NCBI GenBank assembly: GCA_902461995.1
Contig: CABQAA010000038.1
Span: 1 to 11,515, forward strand
DNA length: 11,515 bases
Source of the DNA: an uncultured Oscillospiraceae bacterium
GTDB lineage: Bacteria; Bacillota; Clostridia; Oscillospirales; Acutalibacteraceae
Reading direction: 5' to 3'
The position numbers were made by a program, and so were the translations under genes. Under the pieces are notes generated by a model. The model did not search any database. It saw only the letters and a list, made by a program, of their open reading frames with translations, and was not told the origin of the DNA. Positions within the stretch are counted from its first letter, which is position 1. Every line of letters starts with the position of its first letter. Shown in pieces: positions 6,497 through 11,515 of the stretch.

Positions 6497-6531
6497 AAAA
6501 AAACAGCGGGCGATCAAAAGATCGTCCGCTG
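6497..6531 (-). terminator. Rho-independent terminator of htrA
   Basis: CAGCGGGCGATC (6504-6515) and GATCGTCCGCTG (6520-6531) form a 12-pair stem with one G-U wobble and a four-base loop. On the minus strand it is followed at once by seven Ts (6503-6497). It begins 17 bases after the htrA stop codon. Confidence 0.92.
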
Positions 6532-6547
6532 CCGATAGGATCCGTCT

Positions 6548-8020
6548 TTATTGGCCTTTGTCCTCCGCCAGTGTGATCTCGGCGGTAAAGGTGCTGTCCC
6601 GCCGGTTTTCCACCCGCAGGAAGGTCAGGGTGACCCGGTCTCCCACGCTGTGCTTCGACAGCTCCGCACGCAGTTCCCCGTAGTTGTTGACCCGTACGCC
6701 GTCAACGTGGGTGATCAAATCGCCTTTTTGTGCCCCGGTTCCCTGCAGGGGAGATCCTTCGGCAATGGAGTCGATCAGAAAGCCCTTGTAATTCGATTGG
6801 TTGATGGTGTAGCCCCGGATGCCGAGGGAGACCCGCCCGGTCACGTAGCCGTATTCGATGAGGTCGTTGATGATCGCCTTGGCTTCGGTGATCGGGATGG
6901 AGAAGCCGAGGCCCTCATAGCCGGTGATGGCGATTTTCGCGGAGTTGACTGCGATCACCTGACCGGCTGCGTTCATCAGCGGACCGCCCGAGTTTCCGGG
7001 ATTGATCGCAGCGTCCACCTGCAGGCATTTGATGGCATATCCGGTGTCCTCATAGACGTCCCGGGCCAGGCCGGAGACAATGCCCTGGGTCGCGGTCCAG
7101 GCCAGCCCTCCCGCGTTGCCGAGGGCGACGACCTTGTCGCCGATATCGAGCTGGCTGGAATCACCAAATTCCGCGGGCGTCAGGTTCATGGCCGCGACAC
7201 GAATGACGGCGAGATCAGTGGATTTATCGTATCCGACGATCTCCGCATTGTCATAGACTGTGCCGTCGTGCGTAGTGACGGCGATGCGGCTGTATTCCTT
7301 GCCGGTATCCTCGTTGACGATGCAGTGCCAGTTGGTGATGATATACCCGTCCGACGTCATGACAATGCCGGAAGCCTCACCGGACTGCTGTTCGCTCACA
7401 CCGAAGCTGTTCTGCCCGTCGTAGATGCTCAGAATCACGGTGGATTCCAGATTTTTTTTAACGATTTCCCGGGTGGAGAGTCCTTCCGCATCCTCATCGA
7501 GTTCGTTGATCTGGAGTTTGGGAGCGTCCCCGTTGTGAACAGAGGAATTGGGGCTTCCGTTTCCGCCGCTGCTGGTTCCGGGGGCGGCGATGCCGCCGTC
7601 CCACGCCATGGCAAGGAGAACGGACAGGGTGATGATGGTGACGGCACACAATCCACCCAGCACGCCGATGAGGACGCTGGTGGGATTCTTTTTCTTTTTA
7701 GGAGGCTTTTGTGGTCCGCCCGGCGTGGGAACGGGACTGGAGGGATACACCGGGGGCTGCCATCCATAGGGATTGTAGGCCGGAGCCGGACGCTGCGGAG
7801 TCGAATTCTGCCCCGACTGCCATCCGTTTTCCGTGGAAGGGGATGGCCGGGAGGAATAGGGAACACCTGTATTCTCATAAGGGGATGGGGAAGAACTCTC
7901 GTTCGATGGAGAAGAAGACCAGCCGGTTGTTTCCTGTCCGCCGGAGTCTCCGCTGACGGGGGTGCCGCCGGATTCGCCGTCGGATCCTTCGGTGGGGGTG
8001 TTGTTGAACCAATCTGACAT
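6548..8020 (-). CDS. htrA: HtrA/DegP-family membrane-anchored serine protease with PDZ domain
   Basis: 490 residues. HtrA proteases degrade or hold misfolded proteins at the outer face of the membrane. Layout: a cytoplasmic Ser/Pro/Gly/Thr-rich low-complexity tail (1-104), a basic stop KPPKKKKNP (105-113), one membrane segment (about 115-139), a Gly/Ser linker, a trypsin-like domain (about 180-375), and one PDZ domain (about 395-485). The catalytic triad is H232 (TNWHC), D269 (STDLAVI) and S344 (GNSGGP). A cysteine follows the catalytic histidine (WHC), as in chymotrypsin-like enzymes rather than the usual NHV of HtrA. ATG 8020 is chosen because AAAGG lies ten bases upstream; the in-frame GTG at 8029 is too close to that site. 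It lies downstream of the kinase-regulator pair on the same strand with no clear terminator between, so partial co-transcription is likely. Confidence 0.93.
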   Translation of the reverse strand: MSDWFNNTPTEGSDGESGGTPVSGDSGGQETTGWSSSPSNESSSPSPYENTGVPYSSRPSPSTENGWQSGQNSTPQRPAPAYNPYGWQPPVYPSSPVPTPGGPQKPPKKKKNPTSVLIGVLGGLCAVTIITLSVLLAMAWDGGIAAPGTSSGGNGSPNSSVHNGDAPKLQINELDEDAEGLSTREIVKKNLESTVILSIYDGQNSFGVSEQQSGEASGIVMTSDGYIITNWHCIVNEDTGKEYSRIAVTTHDGTVYDNAEIVGYDKSTDLAVIRVAAMNLTPAEFGDSSQLDIGDKVVALGNAGGLAWTATQGIVSGLARDVYEDTGYAIKCLQVDAAINPGNSGGPLMNAAGQVIAVNSAKIAITGYEGLGFSIPITEAKAIINDLIEYGYVTGRVSLGIRGYTINQSNYKGFLIDSIAEGSPLQGTGAQKGDLITHVDGVRVNNYGELRAELSKHSVGDRVTLTFLRVENRRDSTFTAEITLAEDKGQ

Positions 8021-8053
8021 GGTTGTCACGCCTTTCGCCGATATTCATCTTGC

Positions 8054-8098
8054 CGGGATGTCCGAAAGCCGTCATCCCGTCTGTATGGGTGTATTGTA
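8054..8098 (-). promoter_or_regulatory. Weak candidate promoter and leader hairpin of htrA
   Basis: On the minus strand TACAAT (8098-8093) is a good -10, but no -35 is found at 16-18 bases; TTCAAG lies 20 bases away. The leader has a seven-pair hairpin, CGGGATG (8054-8060) with CATCCCG (8073-8079). The poor -35 is compatible with an activated promoter, perhaps under the upstream two-component system, but that is inference. Confidence 0.35.
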
Positions 8099-8228
8099 CC
8101 CTTTAATTGTGTTCATTTCTTGAAGAAAAACCTTGGATTTCATAAACATTTTGAAAAAAGAGGGATTTTGCGCTGTCTGTTTGGACTATATGCGGCCTTC
8201 CAAAGGTTCATACCCGGATGCCGTCCGT

Positions 8229-9707
8229 TCATTCGTGATACCGGCCGGCTTTATCCGAAAGCGTTTTGTCCGCCGTTCCATCCGGAAGCCAGAAAGAAAA
8301 CTCACAGTATTCCCCTTCGACCGAGCGGACCTTGATCTCGCCGTGGTGGAGGTTGATGACGGTTTTAACGATATAGAGACCGAGACCGACCCCGTTTTTA
8401 TCGAGACCGCGGGACTGGTCGCTCTTGTAAAACCGTTCAAAGATATGCGGCATCTCCTGCGCGGCGATGCCCATGCCGCTGTTGCGGACGGCGCAGACCA
8501 CCCGGCCGGGTTCCCGATACACCCTCAGGGAGATGCTGCCGCCCTCATTGGTGAATTTCACCGCATTGTCGAGCAGATTGTACACGACCTGGCCGATCAG
8601 ATCGTAATCCGCGCTGACCTCTTCGCGCTGACAGTCCTCGAGGTCGATGATGGTGATTTTTTTGCTTTCGATACGCTGTTCAAAGGAGAGCAGCGTATTG
8701 CAGGCCACCTCGGTCAGATCGAACTGCACGGGGGTGAGCTTGAGCTGCCCGTTGTCGATGCGGGACAGATCAAGCATGGATTTGACCAGCCGGGACAGGC
8801 GCTTAACCTCATCGGAAACGATTTTGAGATAGTAATCCCGCTTTTCACCCGGGATGGTGCCGTCGAGAATACCGTCGATGAACCCGGCGATGGTCGTCAT
8901 GGGGGTCTTGAGCTCGTGGGAGACGTTCGCTACAAAGCTGCGGCGCATGCCCTCCACCGAGGACAGAGAGACCGCCATGCTGTTGAGAGCCGTGGCCAAT
9001 TCCGCCACCTCATCCTTACCTTCGACCGGGACACGGACGCTGAAATCCCCCTCTCCGAAGGCTCGGGTGGCCGCGGCCATCTGGCGCAGCGGCCGGACCA
9101 GGCGGTAGGTCAGAGCATACAGCACGATAAAGGTCAGTGTCAGAACCCCGAGGGCGGAGAGGAAAAACACCTGAAAATTGTCACTGACATAGGCCCCCAT
9201 CCGCTCGGCCGACGTGGACATGAAGACATACCCGAGCGCTTCGCCAGCCGCGGTCCGAATCGGCACGCCGACGGTATACTGCCGGGAGGCGTAGAGACCC
9301 CCGAACGTGTCCACCGAAAAATAGTCACCCTTGCCGCTGCTCAGCCGATTCTGGATGGATTCGTCGAGGGTCTGGCCCACCAGAGTGTGGGTGGCGTCCG
9401 AACTCATGACCACACGGTAATCGTTGCTCACGATCAGACCGGTGCCGTCCACGGCGGTCGAGAGCATGTCGAGTACGGGTTCCACGGCGGCGGACATCAG
9501 ATAGCTCGACGGATTGGCCGGATTCTGCGTGGTGTTGGCAGCCGTGAATTCTGCGACATTTTGGGCGTTTTCCGTCAGCCGTTCCCGGTTTTCCGATACC
9601 CAGTATCGGGTGGAAAACAGCATCTGCATGCCGCCCATTGCCAAAAAGCTGATGACGATCACCAGCGACATGACGGTAAAATGCTTGGAGAATATACTTT
9701 TGAACAT
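8229..9707 (-). CDS. Sensor histidine kinase, extracellular sensor + HAMP + HisKA + HATPase (WalK/PhoR-like)
   Basis: 492 residues. Membrane segments at about 11-31 and 179-201 enclose an extracellular domain of about 145 residues (VDGTGLIVSNDYRVVMS and GYVFMSTSAERM resemble a Cache/PAS-like fold; family inferred). Then come HAMP (about 202-255), the dimerisation/phosphoacceptor helix SFVANVSHELKTPMTT with H264, the N box YNLLDNAVKFTNEGG (376-390), G1 NSGMGI (409-414), the F box FERFYKSD (423-430) and G2 GVGLGL (439-444). Unlike WalK there is no cytoplasmic PAS between HAMP and HisKA. ATG 9707 is chosen with AGAGGTGG just upstream; a TTG at 9722 would add MRGGH and overlap the regulator stop. 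It starts 11 bases after the response regulator, so the two form an operon. It should autophosphorylate on H264 and pass the phosphate to D54 of the regulator. Confidence 0.93.
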   Translation of the reverse strand: MFKSIFSKHFTVMSLVIVISFLAMGGMQMLFSTRYWVSENRERLTENAQNVAEFTAANTTQNPANPSSYLMSAAVEPVLDMLSTAVDGTGLIVSNDYRVVMSSDATHTLVGQTLDESIQNRLSSGKGDYFSVDTFGGLYASRQYTVGVPIRTAAGEALGYVFMSTSAERMGAYVSDNFQVFFLSALGVLTLTFIVLYALTYRLVRPLRQMAAATRAFGEGDFSVRVPVEGKDEVAELATALNSMAVSLSSVEGMRRSFVANVSHELKTPMTTIAGFIDGILDGTIPGEKRDYYLKIVSDEVKRLSRLVKSMLDLSRIDNGQLKLTPVQFDLTEVACNTLLSFEQRIESKKITIIDLEDCQREEVSADYDLIGQVVYNLLDNAVKFTNEGGSISLRVYREPGRVVCAVRNSGMGIAAQEMPHIFERFYKSDQSRGLDKNGVGLGLYIVKTVINLHHGEIKVRSVEGEYCEFSFWLPDGTADKTLSDKAGRYHE

Positions 9708-9718
9708 GTGCCCACCTC

Positions 9719-10420
9719 TCAACCGGCGGCCGGATCCTTGACCTCGAATTTATATCCGACTCCCCAGACCGTTTTAAGCGTCCACTGATCGGAGACCCCG
9801 TCGAGTTTTTCCCGCAGGCGTTTGACATGCACGTCCACAGTCCGGCTGTCCCCGTAGTATTCGAAGCCCCACACCTCGTCGAGGAGCTGGTCCCTCGTAT
9901 AGACCCGGTTGGGGTTGCTGGCCAGATGGTAGATCAGTTCCATTTCTTTGGGCGGCGTGTCGATCTGCTTGCCCTTGACACGGAGCTCATAATTTTCCAT
10001 ATTGATATAGAGACCGTCGTAGCTGACCTCTTTGGCCTTTTTCTGGTTTTGCACGCCGCTGCGGCGAAGCACGGCCTTTACCCGGGCAATGACTTCCTTC
10101 GCCTCAAAGGGCTTGACGACATAATCGTCGGCACCGAGCTCGAGACCCAGAACCTTGTCGAACACCTCGCCCTTGGCGGTGAGCATGATGATGGGACACT
10201 GCGATTTCTTGCGGATTTCGCGGCAGACCTGCCAGCCGTCGAGTTGGGGCATCATCACGTCGAGCAGGATGAGATCGGGTTTTTCCGGCTCAAACAATTC
10301 GAGAGCCTTCGCGCCGTTCGGTACAATGACCGGATCGAACCCCTCTTTTTCGAGATACAGACGCAGCAGTTCGCAGATGTTGGCGTCGTCGTCCACCACC
10401 ATGATTTTGCTGTTCGCCAT
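9719..10420 (-). CDS. OmpR/PhoB-family response regulator (WalR/PhoP-like)
   Basis: 233 residues. The receiver domain (about 5-120) has the acidic pocket VVDDD (8-12), phosphoacceptor D54 in LILLDVMMPQLDGW, T81 in IIMLTAKGE and K103 in VVKPF. The winged-helix DNA-binding domain (about 130-228) has PPKEMELIYHLASNPNRVYT, RDQLLDEVWGFEYYGDSRTV, DVHVKRLREKL and the typical end TVWGVGYKFE. ATG 10420 is chosen because GAGGAGG lies nine bases upstream, and the family starts MxxxKIMVVDDD. It is the first gene of a regulator-kinase(-htrA) set. The order and the protease downstream recall the WalRK envelope-stress locus of Bacillus, though sequence alone does not separate WalR from PhoP, ResD or other paralogues. 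A leader hairpin CCCGC/GCGGG (10447-10451 / 10460-10464) precedes the ribosome site. Confidence 0.94.
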   Translation of the reverse strand: MANSKIMVVDDDANICELLRLYLEKEGFDPVIVPNGAKALELFEPEKPDLILLDVMMPQLDGWQVCREIRKKSQCPIIMLTAKGEVFDKVLGLELGADDYVVKPFEAKEVIARVKAVLRRSGVQNQKKAKEVSYDGLYINMENYELRVKGKQIDTPPKEMELIYHLASNPNRVYTRDQLLDEVWGFEYYGDSRTVDVHVKRLREKLDGVSDQWTLKTVWGVGYKFEVKDPAAG

Positions 10421-10476
10421 CGGTCGGTTCCTCCTCTTATCACATCCCCGCACATCGGCGCGGGCTTTTAGTTCTT

Positions 10477-10504
10477 ATCATATAGTGTATCAAGATTTCG
10501 GCAA
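10477..10504 (-). promoter_or_regulatory. Predicted promoter of the response regulator operon
   Basis: On the minus strand: TTGCCG (10504-10499), a 16-base spacer and TATGAT (10482-10477). Transcription would start near 10470, leaving a leader of about 50 bases that includes a short GC hairpin. Confidence 0.5.
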
Positions 10505-10588
10505 ACGTGTATGAACAGTATTTTAAACTTTTTTCGAGATTTCGTGAAAGACGGCCCGAAAATCGATGTCATGTTTTTTGACTGTGTG

Positions 10589-10597
10589 TGCTATAAT
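10589..10597 (+). promoter_or_regulatory. Extended -10 promoter of the flavin-reductase-like gene
   Basis: TGCTATAAT is a perfect extended -10 (TGn + TATAAT at 10592-10597). The hexamer 17 bases upstream is TCATGT, a poor -35. A TTGACT at 10578 is only eight bases away and cannot serve as its -35. The leader is about 33 bases. Confidence 0.65.
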
Positions 10598-10636
10598 AGA
10601 GAATATACGGATATTTGGAAATAGGAGGCGTACACG

Positions 10637-11149
10637 ATGACGCGTTTTATGGAGACCAATCCGCATGAATTGACCGACAATGTGTTCCGCCTGATCGGCA
10701 AGGACTGGATGTTGGTAACGGCGGGGAAAAAAGAGGCTTTCAACACCATGACCGCAAGCTGGGGCGGGCTGGGGGTGCTCTGGAATTCACCTGTGAGCCT
10801 GATTTTTATCCGTCCCTCCCGTTATACGTATGAGTTTATCGAGCGGGAACAGGAGTATACCCTGTCCTTTTTCGGACCGGAGGAGAAGCGGGCGCTGCAA
10901 ATCTGCGGTGCCAAGTCGGGCCGGGATATCGACAAAGTCAAGGAGACGGGTCTGACTCCGCTGTTCGACCAGCCGGCACCCTATTTCGAGCAGGCGCGAT
11001 TGGTGCTGGTCTGCCGGAAGCTGTATACCCACGATATCGATCCCGCCGCGTTCCTGGATCCGGCCATTATGGGCAGTTATAAGGACGGTGATTATCACCG
11101 GATGTATGTCGGAGAGATCCTTAAGGCGCTAAAGCCGGTTCACGGATAA
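10637..11149 (+). CDS. Flavin reductase-like (FMN-binding split-barrel) protein
   Basis: 170 residues, usual for the small flavin reductase-like / DIM6-NTAB group. These proteins bind FMN in a split beta-barrel; many are NAD(P)H:flavin oxidoreductases, while others only carry or sense flavin. Visible family signs are NTMTASWGGLGVLWNSP (36-52), the FMN-phosphate region, then LIFIRPSRYTYEFI (55-68), EEYTLSFFG-like EYTLSFFG (73-80), CGAKSGRDIDK (90-100), and GDYHRMYVGEI (151-161) near the end. There is no signal peptide, so it is cytoplasmic. ATG 10637 has AGGAGG (10623-10628) eight bases upstream. It is a single gene, divergent from the response regulator across 216 bases and closed by its own terminator. 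Substrate and partner are not visible; a link to the Rnf complex at the left edge is not supported by position. Confidence 0.87.
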   Translation: MTRFMETNPHELTDNVFRLIGKDWMLVTAGKKEAFNTMTASWGGLGVLWNSPVSLIFIRPSRYTYEFIEREQEYTLSFFGPEEKRALQICGAKSGRDIDKVKETGLTPLFDQPAPYFEQARLVLVCRKLYTHDIDPAAFLDPAIMGSYKDGDYHRMYVGEILKALKPVHG

Positions 11150-11199
11150 GCAAACAGCACCGCCCATGCGAAAGCGTGGGCGGTGCTGTTTGCATTTCA
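11150..11199. terminator. Long GAAA-loop terminator shared by two convergent genes
   Basis: The base after the flavin-reductase stop starts a 20-pair stem (11150-11169 with 11174-11193, one G-U wobble) closed by a GAAA tetraloop. It is followed by ATTTCATTT on the plus strand. On the minus strand the stem ends TGTTTGCTTATCC and would serve the XRE gene, whose stop is 20 bases away. The U run is imperfect on both sides, but the stem is very stable. Confidence 0.8.
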
Positions 11200-11212
11200 T
11201 TTGGGATTTCTG

Positions 11213-11431
11213 CTACACATCTTTTCGGAATTCCGCAATGTCTTCCAATCGACAGTCCAGGATGATGCACAATTTGTTCAGCGTTTTGGTTTCCACATTT
11301 TCGTTGGCTTTCAGACGCCGGATGGTTTTATTATCGATGTCACATTTTTCTCTTAGGGTATAGGTAGAGACGCCTTTCTCCTTCATGGTACTCCACAATT
11401 TATCGAAAATAATCGTAGGCTTCACCCCCAT
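11213..11431 (-). CDS. Small XRE-family (Cro/C1-type) HTH transcriptional regulator
   Basis: 72 residues, essentially one helix-turn-helix domain. FDKLWSTMKEKGVSTYTLRE, KCDIDNKTIRRLKANENV and TKTLNKLCIILDCRLEDIAE follow the layout of the small XRE regulators common in Clostridia (xDKLWxxMxxKGISxYxLxxxxxISxxTLxRLKxN, recalled from memory). These usually act as DNA-binding repressors. ATG 11431 is kept because the family N-terminus includes the DKLW block; there is no good ribosome site before it, so short-leader translation or the GTG at 11425 remains possible. The gene is AT-richer than its neighbours (26 of 60 bases G/C at 11221-11280). It is divergent from a strong promoter whose -35 begins two bases from its start codon, so autoregulation and control of the rightward unit are likely. 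Confidence 0.85.
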   Translation of the reverse strand: MGVKPTIIFDKLWSTMKEKGVSTYTLREKCDIDNKTIRRLKANENVETKTLNKLCIILDCRLEDIAEFRKDV

Positions 11432-11432
11432 C

Positions 11433-11461
11433 TTGACATTTCATATTATGGGGATTATAAT
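11433..11461 (+). promoter_or_regulatory. Full-consensus sigma-A promoter pointing out of the window
   Basis: TTGACA (11433-11438), a spacer of exactly 17 bases, and TATAAT (11456-11461): 12 of 12 consensus bases at ideal spacing. Transcription would start near 11468. The TATAAT lies inside a palindrome, so a TATAAT is also present on the minus strand (11459-11454) and may serve the XRE gene, with a poor -35. Confidence 0.85.
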
Positions 11462-11488
11462 CCTTTTCATTAAGGGGATATAATCCCC
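11450..11488. promoter_or_regulatory. Two palindromic operator candidates over the rightward promoter
   Basis: Site 1 is GGGGATTATAATCC (11450-11463), whose core GGATTATAATCC is a perfect 12-bp palindrome covering the -10. Site 2 is GGGGATATAATCCCC (11474-11488), with perfect six-base arms GGGGAT/ATCCCC around ATA, covering about +5 to +20. Centres are about 23 bases apart, roughly two helical turns. The match of the two sites and their position over a strong promoter beside an HTH gene suggest repressor binding sites; the pairing with this HTH protein is inference. Confidence 0.65.
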
Positions 11489-11515
11489 ATGTTGGAACAG
11501 ATAAAACCCCGCCAC
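11489..11515 (+). CDS. Possible start of a rightward gene (nine codons visible)
   Basis: ATG at 11489 directly follows operator site 2 and opens a frame reading MLEQIKPRH to the window edge. The only purine-rich stretch upstream is AAGGGG (11472-11477), 11 bases from the ATG and inside the palindrome. If this is the true start, the GGGGAT/ATCCCC hairpin in the mRNA would hold the ribosome site. Nine residues are too few for any family call, and the real start could lie further right. Confidence 0.3.

Noticed and set aside
6551..8017. Open plus-strand frame of about 488 codons
   Set aside because: It exactly mirrors htrA, whose triad and PDZ domain are unmistakable; the antisense product has no family features.
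8133..9788. Open plus-strand frame of about 551 codons
   Set aside because: It is antisense to the histidine kinase, has no ribosome site or recognisable family, and such frames are common opposite high-GC genes.
10578..10597. TTGACT paired with TATAAT as a -35/-10 promoter
   Set aside because: The spacing is only eight bases; the TATAAT works better as an extended -10.
11450..11488. The two GGGGAT repeats as a CRISPR or iteron array
   Set aside because: There are only two units, each palindromic, and they overlap a promoter; operator sites are the simpler reading.

Overview
The window reads as chromosomal DNA of a spore-forming, fairly high-GC member of the Clostridia. A line hand-counted at 9001-9060 is about 62% GC. 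The reasons are SpoVT (a forespore regulator), MecA (a Firmicutes ClpC adaptor), an Rnf-type redox complex, and strong AGGAGG ribosome sites. Species or family cannot be fixed from the sequence; an Oscillospiraceae-like gut or anaerobic bacterium is a reasonable guess.

Layout. At the left edge, on the minus strand, lie rnfC (571-1848) and the 5' part of rnfD (1-581), the first two genes of an Rnf operon running off the window. mecA (2026-2625, plus) is divergent from rnfC and meets rpe (2627-3274, minus) tail to tail with one base between the stops. A 316-base gap between rpe and lepA holds the rpe promoter, a plus-strand terminator lying antisense to the rpe leader, and two diverged copies of an intergenic repeat about 87 bp long. 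lepA (3591-5402, minus) has its own promoter. After a near-empty gap come spoVT (5800-6342, minus) and htrA (6548-8020, minus, with a textbook terminator). Then come a sensor histidine kinase (8229-9707) and an OmpR-type response regulator (9719-10420). The order of transcription is regulator, kinase, protease, an envelope-stress arrangement recalling the WalRK-HtrA loci. A flavin-reductase-like gene (10637-11149, plus) is divergent from the regulator and ends in a 20-bp GAAA-loop terminator shared with a small XRE repressor gene (11213-11431, minus).

The right edge is AT-rich (35-43% GC in hand-counted lines). It carries a full-consensus rightward promoter overlapped by two GGGGAT/ATCCCC palindromes. 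This looks like the control region of a repressor-governed unit whose main part lies outside the window.

Most of the window is ordinary core genome. The points that stand out are: (1) an RnfC homologue that keeps both ferredoxin-type cysteine sets but has lost the recognisable nucleotide/flavin-binding loop; (2) the XRE / tandem operator / perfect promoter module; (3) the mecA-rpe antisense transcription geometry; and (4) the tandem intergenic repeat. No CRISPR array, tRNA, rRNA, transposase or phage structural gene was seen.
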